Shown here: one piece after another, positions 13,561 to 20,951 of the stretch
How the letters are laid out: each line of letters opens with the position of its first letter
How positions within the stretch are numbered: the stretch's first letter is position 1
Assembly: GCA_035939575.1 (NCBI GenBank)
Contig: DASZFS010000574.1
Span: 1-33,360 of the forward strand
DNA: 33,360 bases
Direction: 5' to 3'
Source: DATKHR01 sp035939575
GTDB lineage: Bacteria > Acidobacteriota > Vicinamibacteria > Vicinamibacterales > CAVVIG01
Program-made: the position numbers and the translations under genes
The notes under the pieces: generated by a model
Databases searched by the model: none
What the model was told of the DNA's origin: nothing
Seen by the model: only the letters and a program-made list of their open reading frames with translations

Positions 13561-15396
13561 ATGTCCGTGGTAGATGACCCGAAGACGTTCGGCCGTGCCC
13601 GGCTCTCGTTCGCCGACGCGCACGACATCGACGAGTTCGTCTCGACGCTCGAGCGCTTCGAGCGCGGCGAGATCACGCCCGACCAATGGCGACAGTTCCG
13701 CCTCGTCCGCGGCACCTATGGTCAGCGCCAGGCCGAGGACGCGCATATGGTGCGCGTCAAGATCCCGCAAGGTGTGTTGAGCGCAGGACAGCTCGACGCG
13801 CTGGCGGAGGTGGGCGAGAAGTATTCTCGTGGCTTCGGCCACATCACGACCAGGCAGAACGTCCAGTTCCACTTCGTCCGCCTGCACGACACCGAACCCG
13901 CCATGCGCACGCTCGCGGACGCCGGGCTGACGACGCGCGAGGCATGCGGCAACTCGGTCCGCAACATCACAGCGTGTCCATACGCCGGCGTCGCGGCCGA
14001 CGAGCGGTTCGACGTGACCCCCTACGCGGAGGCGCTGACACGGTACCTCTTGCGGCATCCCCTCAGCTCGACGCTGCCGCGCAAGTTCAAGATCGCGTTC
14101 GAGGGCTGCGAAACCGACCACGTCGCGACCGCCGTCAACGATCTCGGGTTTCGCGCCGTCGCCGGCCCGCATGGGGGACGCGGATTCCGCGTCACCGCCG
14201 GAGGCGGCACCGCGATCATGACGCGATCGGCAGGCCTCCTGCACGAGTTCCTGCCGACGTCAGAGGTCCTGCGCGTGGCAGAGGCCGTGCTGCGCGTCTT
14301 CCGGCGCTTTGGTGACTATGAGCACAAGCAGCGGAACCGGATGAAGTTCCTGATCCGGGAGCTGGGCTGGGCGCGGTGGCGCGAGGAATATGACCGTGAG
14401 CTGGCGGCGTGCCGGCTGCAGGGGGCTGTACCGACGCTCGACATCGAGCCGCCCGCAACGGAGTCGACACCGGATGACATCGCCGATTCGCCATCGTCGG
14501 TCGGCGACATCGCCTCGAGGGTCGCGGCAGGTCGGGTATCGGGCCCAGGTCTGATACCCGAGGTCGTTCCGGTCCTTCAGCCGGAAGACGGCGCGTTCGC
14601 GCGGTGGCGCGCGACCAACGTGCGGCCGCAGAAGCAGGCCGGCTACGTGATCGCCGTCGCCGCCGTCCCGCTCGGTGACCTGACGAGCGCGCAGATGCGG
14701 GTGATCGGCGATCTTTCGCGCGCGTACGGCGACGGTACGGTTCGCATCACGCCGGAGCAGGATCTGCTGTTCCGGTGGGTGTGCGCCGCCGACGTCGGGC
14801 AGCTGTACCGGCGGCTTGCCGCGGCGGGGCTCGGGCTCGCGGAGGCCGGTACGGTCGCGGACGTCGCCAGCTGCCCGGGCGCCGAGACGTGCCGGCTCGC
14901 GGTCACGCAGAGTCGCGGCCTCGGCCGGCTGCTCGAGGACCATTTGCGCGACCGTCCGGAGCTCATCGCGGCGGCCGACGGAGCGCGCATCAAGATCAGC
15001 GGCTGCCCGAACGGCTGCGGGCTGCACCACATCGCCACGATCGGGTTCCAGGGGAGCGTGCGCCGGCTGGGCACGAAAGCGGTCCCGCAATACTTCGTGA
15101 TGGTGGGAGGCGGCGCAACTGACGCCGGCGCCACTTTCGGCCGGCTCGCCGCGAAGATTCCGGCCAGGCGCATTCCGGAAGCCGTCGATCGGCTCATCGC
15201 TCTTTACGCGCGCGCGAAGCACGAGGGTGAGACGGCGCAGGCCTTCTTCGCGCGAGCAGGGCTGGACACGCTGAAGCCCGTGCTCGCCGACCTCGAACGG
15301 CTGGAGGCCGCCGATGCCGGCGCGGATGACTTCATCGATCTTGGCGAGGCGGCGGAGTTCGCCCCCGAGGTCATGGACGGCGAGTGCGCAACATAA
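13561..15396 (+). CDS. Siroheme [4Fe-4S] nitrite/sulfite reductase
   Basis: A 611-residue assimilatory reductase with the duplicated ferredoxin-like plus siroheme domain arrangement. The cluster/siroheme ligands are Cys438 and Cys444 (SCPGAETC, C-x5-C) and Cys482 and Cys486 (GCPNGC, C-x3-C). The first half has TRQNVQFHFVRLHD and the NSVRNITACPYAG pattern typical of the family. These enzymes carry out the six-electron reduction of sulfite to sulfide or nitrite to ammonia, usually from ferredoxin; by-eye inspection cannot settle which substrate. The cysteine-codon leader upstream argues for sulfite and cysteine synthesis. It starts two bases after the methyltransferase stop, behind GGGAG. No APS/PAPS reductase gene follows; a new promoter begins ten bases later. 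Confidence 0.93.
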   Translation: MSVVDDPKTFGRARLSFADAHDIDEFVSTLERFERGEITPDQWRQFRLVRGTYGQRQAEDAHMVRVKIPQGVLSAGQLDALAEVGEKYSRGFGHITTRQNVQFHFVRLHDTEPAMRTLADAGLTTREACGNSVRNITACPYAGVAADERFDVTPYAEALTRYLLRHPLSSTLPRKFKIAFEGCETDHVATAVNDLGFRAVAGPHGGRGFRVTAGGGTAIMTRSAGLLHEFLPTSEVLRVAEAVLRVFRRFGDYEHKQRNRMKFLIRELGWARWREEYDRELAACRLQGAVPTLDIEPPATESTPDDIADSPSSVGDIASRVAAGRVSGPGLIPEVVPVLQPEDGAFARWRATNVRPQKQAGYVIAVAAVPLGDLTSAQMRVIGDLSRAYGDGTVRITPEQDLLFRWVCAADVGQLYRRLAAAGLGLAEAGTVADVASCPGAETCRLAVTQSRGLGRLLEDHLRDRPELIAAADGARIKISGCPNGCGLHHIATIGFQGSVRRLGTKAVPQYFVMVGGGATDAGATFGRLAAKIPARRIPEAVDRLIALYARAKHEGETAQAFFARAGLDTLKPVLADLERLEAADAGADDFIDLGEAAEFAPEVMDGECAT

Positions 15397-15405
15397 ATCA
15401 GCCTA

Positions 15406-15434
15406 TTTACATACGTCGATGTAGTTGGTATAGT
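15406..15434 (+). promoter_or_regulatory. Promoter of the SAM-riboswitch / hom-thrC operon
   Basis: TTTACA (15406-15411), a 17-base spacer and TATAGT (15429-15434) form a near-consensus sigma70-type promoter in an AT-rich island between the reductase stop and the riboswitch. Transcription would start around 15441, shortly before the aptamer, so the second operon is independent of the cysteine attenuator. Confidence 0.85.
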
Positions 15435-15454
15435 CACCGGGACAACTGAATACG

Positions 15455-15613
15455 CTCTTCTTTATCCAGAGTGGCTGAGGGGACAGGCCCGACGACGCCA
15501 CGGCAACCACGCGACACATCCGATCGCGGCTCAGGTGCCAATTCCTGCCTCGCGCAGTAGGGGTCGGACCCCTTACGCTACCCGGACACGGGCGCGGGGA
15601 AAGATGGAGGAGG
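15455..15613 (+). promoter_or_regulatory. SAM-I (S-box) riboswitch, translational type
   Basis: All conserved S-box blocks are present in order: TTATCCAGAG, GTGGCTGAGGGGACAGGCCC, GACGCCACGGCAACC, AGGTGCCAATTCCTGCC and GGGAAAGATGG. GTGGC (15471-15475) pairs with GCCAC (15497-15501) in P2, CGCGA with TCGCG in P3, and CGCGC (15551-15555) with GCGCG (15592-15596) at the base of P4. P1 forms from 15456-15466 with 15603-15613, 11 continuous pairs including four G-U, and this 3' strand contains the whole GGAGGAGG ribosome binding site of the next gene. No terminator follows. SAM binding should therefore hide the ribosome site and stop translation of hom. Confidence 0.95.
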
Positions 15614-15617
15614 ATCC

Positions 15618-16682
15618 GTGACGCGCGTCGCACTGCTTGGTTTTGGCACCGTAGGCTCCGCCGTCGCCCGCCGGCTCCTCACGAGCGATCTCGTCGTCAG
15701 CCCGGTCAGCCCGGTCCGCATCGCCCTTACCCACATCTTCGACCGCCACGCGGATGAAAAATCCTCGACCTTCGGCGCGAGCCCTGGCAGCGCCGGCGTG
15801 ACCTGGACTACCCGCATCGACGACGTCCTCCGGAGCGATGTCGACATCGTGATTGAGGCCGTCGGCGGAATCGAGCCCGCCGCGGCCTGGGCGCGGCAAT
15901 CGCTCGCCGCCGGCAAGTCCGTCGTGACCGTGAACAAACAGGTCGTGGCGCGCCACGGCGCCGCGCTGTGGAGGCTCGCCGCTCGTCAAGGCCGGCAGTT
16001 CCGCTTCGAGGGTGCCGTCGGCGGAGCGATGCCCATCGTTCGCGCGGTGGCGGACGGGTTGGCCGGCGACCGCTTGACACGCATCGTGGCCATCCTGAAC
16101 GGGACGACCAACACCGTCCTGTCGGAGATGGACGCGACGGGCTGCACGATGTCCGCTGCGCTGGCTGACGCGCGCGGCCGCGGGTTCGCCGAAGCCGATC
16201 CACGCGCCGACCTCGACGGCGAGGACGCGCGCGCGAAGCTGGCGATTCTGTGTGCCCTCGCCTTTGGAGTCGACCTCGACCCGCGCGCGATTGCGGTCCG
16301 ATCGGCCTCGGGCATTGGGCCGGGCGATTTCGAGCGGGCGAGGCGCCGGAATGGAACCGTCCGCCAGATCGCGCACGCCGAGTACGACTGGAGCCGGTCC
16401 TCGCTGACGGCGTGGGTGGCGCCGGTGGTCGTGCCCGCGCAATCGATCTTCGGCATGGCCGTCGGCGCACAGAATGTTGCGCTGATTGCCGGCGAGCACT
16501 CGGGCGAAGTCGGCATTTTCGGCGCAGGCGCAGGCGGCGCCGCGACGGCGGTCGCGGTCATCGGCGATGTCGCCTCGATCGCGCGCGATCGCGCCGCGAT
16601 CGTGCCGCCGCCCCGGTTGAGTTCGGGCTTCACCATGCGTCTGGCCGAGCTCCCGACGCTGTCGTTTGCGGAGGCGGTATGA
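15618..16682 (+). CDS. hom: Homoserine dehydrogenase
   Basis: A 354-residue enzyme that reduces aspartate semialdehyde to homoserine, the branch point to methionine and threonine. The N-terminal NAD(P)-binding motif is VALLGFGTVGSAVARRLL, the central block is IVAILNGTTNTVLSEMDATG, and GFAEADPRADLDGEDARAKL carries the conserved acidic residues and catalytic lysine. The C-terminal ACT regulatory domain of longer homoserine dehydrogenases is missing, so direct threonine feedback is unlikely and control falls to the riboswitch. The GTG start lies four bases after GGAGGAGG (15606-15613), which is the 3' strand of riboswitch helix P1. The stop overlaps the thrC start (ATGA). Confidence 0.96.
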   Translation: MTRVALLGFGTVGSAVARRLLTSDLVVSPVSPVRIALTHIFDRHADEKSSTFGASPGSAGVTWTTRIDDVLRSDVDIVIEAVGGIEPAAAWARQSLAAGKSVVTVNKQVVARHGAALWRLAARQGRQFRFEGAVGGAMPIVRAVADGLAGDRLTRIVAILNGTTNTVLSEMDATGCTMSAALADARGRGFAEADPRADLDGEDARAKLAILCALAFGVDLDPRAIAVRSASGIGPGDFERARRRNGTVRQIAHAEYDWSRSSLTAWVAPVVVPAQSIFGMAVGAQNVALIAGEHSGEVGIFGAGAGGAATAVAVIGDVASIARDRAAIVPPPRLSSGFTMRLAELPTLSFAEAV

Positions 16683-17914
16683 GCGCGCTCGTCGGGCTGC
16701 GGTGTCACTTGTGCGGAACGCTGTTTCCTCTCGAGGCGCTCTACGTATGCGATCGATGTCTCGGCCCGCTCGAGCCGGACTACGACTACGGCGCCATCCG
16801 GCTGACGCGCGAGATCATCGAGCGTCGACCGAAGAACCTTTGGCGGTACCGCGAGCTCCTGCCAATCGAGGGAGAGCCGCGCACCGGGTTCAACTCCGGC
16901 TTTACGCCGCTCGTACGGTGCCATCGACTCGCGGAGCGTCTCGGCGTACGCGAACTCTACGTGAAGGACGACTCTGTGAACCACCCGACGCTGTCCTACA
17001 AGGATCGCGTCGTGTCGGTCGCCGCCACGCGGGCAGTCGAGCTTGGTTTCAACGTCCTGGCGTGCGCCTCCACAGGGAACCTCGCCAACAGCGTCTCGGC
17101 GCACGCGGCGCGCCTGGGCATCGAGTGCTGCGTCTTCATCCCCGACAACCTCGAGCAGGGGAAGCTGCTCGGCTCCGCCATCTTCAATCCGACCATTCTC
17201 GCGATTTCCGGCAACTACGACGACGTGAATCGCCTCTGTACGCAGGTGGGCGATCGCTACGGCTGGGGATTCGTGAACATCAACCTGCGGTCGTACTACG
17301 CCGAGGGCGCGAAGACGTTCGGCTTCGAGATCGTGGAGCAGCTCGGCTGGCGGTATCCCCGGCATGTTGTCGCGCCTGTCGCGGGAGGAACGCTCTTGCC
17401 TCGCATCCTGCGCGGATTCCGCGAGCTGCGGGAGGTGGGCCTGGTGGACGGGGAGATGCCGCGCATGTACGCGGCGCAGGCTGCCGGGTGCGCGCCGGTC
17501 GTGCGCGCGCTTGAGGCGGGTCTTGAGTATCCGGAGCCGGTCAGGCCCGACACAATCGCGAAGTCAATTGCAATCGGGAACCCGGCCGACGGCAATCAGG
17601 TGATTCAGAGCATCAGGTCAACGGGCGGGACTGGGGCTGCCGTCTCGGACGACCAAATCGTCCACGCGATTCGTCTGCTCGCGGAGACCGAAGGCATTTT
17701 TACGGAGCCGGCCGGTGGCACCACGCTGGCCGCGACCGTGGAACTGATCGCGCGCGGCATCATTCCGAAGGACGAGTCGATTGTGGTCTGCGTCACGGGC
17801 AACGGCCACAAGACGGCCGAGGTCTTGAACGGACGCCTCGCCGCTCCGGTGCGATTGTCTCGGCGCTTCAACGAGTTCGAGGCGTGGCTCGAATCGCGGG
17901 GGGCGATTGCCTGA
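16679..17914 (+). CDS. thrC: Threonine synthase
   Basis: A 411-residue PLP enzyme that converts O-phosphohomoserine to threonine. A short N-terminal zinc-ribbon-like element (Cys9, Cys12, Cys24, Cys27) precedes the fold. The PLP lysine is Lys108 in LSYKDRVVSV, followed by CASTGNLANSVSAHAARLG and the phosphate-binding PVAGGTLLPR-type loop. The start overlaps the hom stop by four bases and has GGAGG just upstream, so translation is coupled to hom and thereby to SAM. Homoserine kinase, needed between the two steps, is not in the window. A short untranslated gap of 42 bases separates its end from the convergent htrA. Confidence 0.95.
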   Translation: MSALVGLRCHLCGTLFPLEALYVCDRCLGPLEPDYDYGAIRLTREIIERRPKNLWRYRELLPIEGEPRTGFNSGFTPLVRCHRLAERLGVRELYVKDDSVNHPTLSYKDRVVSVAATRAVELGFNVLACASTGNLANSVSAHAARLGIECCVFIPDNLEQGKLLGSAIFNPTILAISGNYDDVNRLCTQVGDRYGWGFVNINLRSYYAEGAKTFGFEIVEQLGWRYPRHVVAPVAGGTLLPRILRGFRELREVGLVDGEMPRMYAAQAAGCAPVVRALEAGLEYPEPVRPDTIAKSIAIGNPADGNQVIQSIRSTGGTGAAVSDDQIVHAIRLLAETEGIFTEPAGGTTLAATVELIARGIIPKDESIVVCVTGNGHKTAEVLNGRLAAPVRLSRRFNEFEAWLESRGAIA

Positions 17915-17956
17915 GTCGTCGAGTCGGCCAGGCGTCCGGTCGACCCAGGACCCCCA

Positions 17957-19186
17957 TCAGCGGCGCGAGCGGGAGCTGGAGCTGGATGTCGACACGATCG
18001 GCAGCTTGAACTCCATCGCCCGGCCGTTTCGCAGCACGCGGACCGTGGCCGTGGCGCCGACCTTGGCGTCTGCCACGAGCCGCGAGAATTGCCCGGGGTC
18101 CGAAATGGCCTGACCGTTGAAGCCAACGATGACGTCTCCCGGCCGGAGGCCGGCGTCGAACGCTTCCGACCCGCGATTCATCCGTGACACGACCGCGCCC
18201 TTCGTGTTCGGCGCGCCCACCTCTTCGGCCAGCTGCGCGGTCAGCTTCTCGATGCCGATGTAACCAATCGATCCGCGCCGCACTTCGCCGTAGGCCATCA
18301 GATCGCCGACGACCTTCCTTGCCAGGTTGCTCGGCACAGCGAAGCCGATCCCCTGATACCCACCGCTCTGGCTGAAGATGCCCGTGTTGATGCCAATCAA
18401 CTCGCCGCGAGTGTTGAGCAGCGCGCCGCCCGAGTTACCCGGGTTGATCGCGGCGTCCGTCTGGATGAAATCCTCGTAATCCGCGAATCCGAGCTGGGCG
18501 CGTCCTGTCGCGCTCACGATGCCGGCCGTCACGGTCTGACTCAACTGGAACGGGCTGCCGATCGCCAACACCCACTCGCCGACCTTGAGCTGCGTCGAGT
18601 CGCCCCACGGCACAGCAGGGAGGCCGGCGACATTGACCTTCACCAGCGCGATGTCCGTCGCGGGATCCGTCCCGACAATCTTGCCGCGTATCTCGCGCTT
18701 GTCCGGGAGCGAGGCGGTCACCTCGGTTGCGGACGCGCGGATGTTGTCGCCGATCACGTGGTTGTTGGTGACGATGTAGCCGTCGGAGGAGATGATGACG
18801 CCGGAGCCGAGGCTCAGCGATCGGCGATCGCGCGGGGCGAACATGTCGCTGTCGCCGAAGAAATAACGGAAGAACTCGTCGTCCGGGAACGGCGAGGTCT
18901 GGCGCGTCCGCACGACGGTCATCGACGAGATGTTGGCGACCTCTTTGACTCCCTGCGCCGCCACACGCGTGAAATCCGGTCCGGCGGCGGCGGCCACGGG
19001 TACCGCAGCCGCGGTGGACGCTGCTGGCGCGGCCGGTCCCGCGCGGCCGATCGGCGACGCCTGGGCTGACGGCGGCAGCGTTTCGGCGCGCGAATCGGCC
19101 GCCGTGCGCATCCGCCCTGTCACGACGAGACCGGCTACGAAGCCTGCGACAACCAGCGAGATCGGGAGAAGGAGGCGGCGAATCAT
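17957..19186 (-). CDS. htrA: HtrA/Deg-type serine protease with one PDZ domain
   Basis: A 409-residue envelope protease for misfolded proteins. A single N-terminal membrane/signal segment (RRLLLPISLVVAGFVAGLVV) is followed by an Ala/Pro-rich linker to about residue 70. The trypsin-like domain has the triad His143 (VTNNHV), Asp178 (DPATDIAL) and Ser252 (INPGNSGGAL). One PDZ domain follows (GAVVSRMNRGSEAFDAGLRP, then GDVIVGFNG), and the protein ends in a Ser/Arg-rich tail. The ATG at 19186 is preferred; a TTG directly before it is also open. It starts five bases after the Hsp20 stop, so the two stress genes form an operon. Confidence 0.95.
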   Translation of the reverse strand: MIRRLLLPISLVVAGFVAGLVVTGRMRTAADSRAETLPPSAQASPIGRAGPAAPAASTAAAVPVAAAAGPDFTRVAAQGVKEVANISSMTVVRTRQTSPFPDDEFFRYFFGDSDMFAPRDRRSLSLGSGVIISSDGYIVTNNHVIGDNIRASATEVTASLPDKREIRGKIVGTDPATDIALVKVNVAGLPAVPWGDSTQLKVGEWVLAIGSPFQLSQTVTAGIVSATGRAQLGFADYEDFIQTDAAINPGNSGGALLNTRGELIGINTGIFSQSGGYQGIGFAVPSNLARKVVGDLMAYGEVRRGSIGYIGIEKLTAQLAEEVGAPNTKGAVVSRMNRGSEAFDAGLRPGDVIVGFNGQAISDPGQFSRLVADAKVGATATVRVLRNGRAMEFKLPIVSTSSSSSRSRR

Positions 19187-19191
19187 CAATG

Positions 19192-19608
19192 TCAGAGGAC
19201 GTTAATCCGCTTGCTCCCCCGATCCGATGACTTGGGCATCGTCACGGTCAGCACACCGTCTCTGAGGTCGGCCGCGATCGCGTCGACGTCGATGGGCTCC
19301 GGCAGTGTGAACGCGCGCGAGAAGCTGCCGTGCCCGCGTTCCACGCGATGGTACTGCTCGCATGGAATGTCCTTGTGCGGGCCCGATCCCGCCCGCGCGC
19401 CGCGGATGACGATGCGGTTGTCCTCGGCGTGGATCTCGATTTGATCGCGGCTCAGGCCAGGCAGCTCCGCGGTGAGGACGTACTCAACCGGTGTCTCGTA
19501 GAGATCCACCGGCGGTGTCCAGCCCGGCGCGTCAGCCCCAACCAGGTGCCCGAGCTGCTCGTGCAACGCGAGGAGATCGCGCAGTGGATCCCAGCGTGTA
19601 AACGCCAC
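19192..19608 (-). CDS. Hsp20 / alpha-crystallin small heat-shock protein
   Basis: A 138-residue ATP-independent holdase. The alpha-crystallin domain spans roughly residues 33-132, with PPVDLYETPVEYVLTAELPG at its start, the AEDNRIVIRGAR strand pair, YHRVERGHGSFSRAFTLPEP, and the closing DGVLTVTMPKS (G-x-L motif). The N-terminal arm (MAFTRWDPLRDLLALHEQLG) is typical. The start is a GTG with no clear ribosome site. It leads the two-gene operon with htrA, a sensible protein-quality pairing, and its promoter mirrors that of efp. Confidence 0.95.
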   Translation of the reverse strand: MAFTRWDPLRDLLALHEQLGHLVGADAPGWTPPVDLYETPVEYVLTAELPGLSRDQIEIHAEDNRIVIRGARAGSGPHKDIPCEQYHRVERGHGSFSRAFTLPEPIDVDAIAADLRDGVLTVTMPKSSDRGSKRINVL

Positions 19609-19610
19609 TT

Positions 19611-19672
19611 TTGCATCGTAGCACGGACCATGGCGTCCTGGCCGCCCGGGCGCTTATGTGCTACGATTGCAA
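19611..19672. promoter_or_regulatory. Mirror-image divergent promoters of hsp20 and efp
   Basis: An inverted repeat, TTGCATCGTAGCAC (19611-19624) and GTGCTACGATTGCAA (19658-19672), brackets the divergent gap. On each strand it places the extended -10 element TGCTACGAT (TG-n-TACGAT) next to the gene it faces: TACGAT at 19662-19667 for efp, and its complement for hsp20. No convincing -35 boxes are seen, as expected for extended -10 promoters. The symmetry may instead be a regulator site. Confidence 0.6.
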
Positions 19673-19689
19673 GGATATACGGACGAGAG

Positions 19690-20256
19690 ATGGCTTCATC
19701 TATACAAGCAACGCGGCTCCGGAAGGGCATGCTCATCAAACAGGGCAGCGACCTATTCCGCATCATGGAACTGCACCACCTCACGCCGGGAAACAAGCGT
19801 GCGCACATCCAGGCGCGCATGCGGAACATCCGGAGCGGCTCCCTCGCGGACCACAAGTTCCGTGCGGAGGAGGATGTCGAGCGCGCGACCCTCGACGAGC
19901 GCGAGATGCAGTACCTGTACAACGACGGCGACCACTACTACTTCATGGACACGTCGACCTACGAGCAGATCCACATCTCGGCGGAGGCGATGGGCGACTC
20001 GAAGGACTACATCATCGCGGACGCCATCATCAGGGTCGAGTTTTACGACGTCGAGCCGGTCGGGATCGAGCTGCCGCCGACCGTGGACCTGGTCGTCAAG
20101 GAGACCGTCCCGGGCATCAAGGGCGCCACGGCCAGCGCGCAGGTCAAGCCCGCCACGCTCGAGACAGGGCTCGTGGTCCAGGTGCCGCCGTTCGTCAACG
20201 AGGGTGACAAGGTGCGCGTGAGCACCGAGACCGGAGAGTACCAGTCGCGCGTCTGA
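19690..20256 (+). CDS. efp: Translation elongation factor P
   Basis: A 188-residue protein that relieves ribosome stalling at proline runs. It has the three-barrel layout: KOW-like domain I (QATRLRKGMLIKQGSDLFRI...), OB domain II (YLYNDGDHYYFMDTSTYEQI) and OB domain III ending in VPPFVNEGDKVRVSTETGEY. The loop that enters the peptidyl-transferase centre reads LTPGNKRAH (residues 31-39), so the tip position has Asn35-Lys36 instead of the PGK or PGR found in lysylated or rhamnosylated EF-P. Its modification status cannot be predicted. The ATG at 19690 lies about 15-20 bases after the likely transcription start. Confidence 0.96.
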   Translation: MASSIQATRLRKGMLIKQGSDLFRIMELHHLTPGNKRAHIQARMRNIRSGSLADHKFRAEEDVERATLDEREMQYLYNDGDHYYFMDTSTYEQIHISAEAMGDSKDYIIADAIIRVEFYDVEPVGIELPPTVDLVVKETVPGIKGATASAQVKPATLETGLVVQVPPFVNEGDKVRVSTETGEYQSRV

Positions 20257-20300
20257 GCCGCGTGCCGGATATCTGCTCACCGACGTACTGACCTGCCGTT

Positions 20301-20900
20301 ATGGATGTTGTTCGCAGCAAGCCGCAGCATGGTTGGATCGAGGTGGTGACCGGCAGCATGTTCAGCGGCAAGAGCGAGGAGCTTATTCGCCGCCTGCGCC
20401 GCGCGCAGATTGCCAAGCAGAAGGTCCAGATCTTCAAACCGGTCATCGACAACCGCTATGGTGGCGGCCACATCGTCTCCCACAGCGAGATGCGCATTCC
20501 CTCGGAGGACGTCAGCACGTCGGACGAGCTGGTCGCGAGGGTGCGAGACGACACCGAGGTGGTCGGCATCGACGAAGGACAATTCTTCGACGCGAATCTG
20601 CCGGCCGCGTGCAACACGCTCGCGGATCGGGGGAAGCGCGTGATTGTAGCGGGGCTGGATCAGGACTACCTCGGCCGTCCGTTCGAGCCGATGCCGCAGC
20701 TGCTCGCGATCGCGGAGTACATCACCAAGACACTCGCGATCTGCGTCGTGTGCGGCGACCCGGCGAACCACACGCAGCGTCTCGTCGCCAGCAGCGACCG
20801 CGTGCTCGTCGGCGCATCCGGGCTGTACGAGGCGCGATGCCGGCGCTGCTTCGATCCCCACCTGGCGGACGCACCCGCAGCACCACCGGCAAAGCCGTAG
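20301..20900 (+). CDS. tdk: Thymidine kinase (type II)
   Basis: A 199-residue salvage enzyme that phosphorylates thymidine. The P-loop is GSMFSGKS at residues 18-25, the catalytic glutamate lies in VGIDEGQFF, the ADQDY-like GLDQDYLGRPF forms the lasso side, and two cysteine pairs (CVVCG and CRRCF) form the structural zinc site. The C-terminal extension (HLADAPAAPPAKP) is low complexity and is encoded by the first unit of a tandem repeat that continues past the stop codon. There is no clear ribosome site before the ATG. It follows efp by 44 bases and may be co-transcribed with it. Confidence 0.96.
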   Translation: MDVVRSKPQHGWIEVVTGSMFSGKSEELIRRLRRAQIAKQKVQIFKPVIDNRYGGGHIVSHSEMRIPSEDVSTSDELVARVRDDTEVVGIDEGQFFDANLPAACNTLADRGKRVIVAGLDQDYLGRPFEPMPQLLAIAEYITKTLAICVVCGDPANHTQRLVASSDRVLVGASGLYEARCRRCFDPHLADAPAAPPAKP

Positions 20901-20940
20901 CACCGCCGGCGAAGCCGCCAGCACCCTCGGCGAAAGCCGT
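20879..20940 (+). repeat. Three imperfect 20-21 base tandem repeats over the tdk 3' end
   Basis: Units AGCACCACCGGCAAAGCCGT (20879-20898), AGCACCGCCGGCGAAGCCGC plus one C (20899-20919) and AGCACCCTCGGCGAAAGCCG plus T (20920-20940) follow one another. The tdk stop codon lies at the junction of units one and two, so repeat growth appears to have set the C-terminus of the kinase. There are no spacers, so it is not CRISPR. Confidence 0.8.
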
Positions 20941-20951
20941 ATGATATTTCC

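Noticed and set aside
15986..17365. 459-codon minus-strand open frame
   Set aside because: Antisense shadow of hom and thrC, whose motifs are unmistakable.
17915..17956. Terminator between thrC and htrA
   Set aside because: No stable stem plus T-run was found in the 42-base convergent gap.
20879..20940. Possible CRISPR-like array
   Set aside because: Only three contiguous imperfect units with no spacers and no cas genes.
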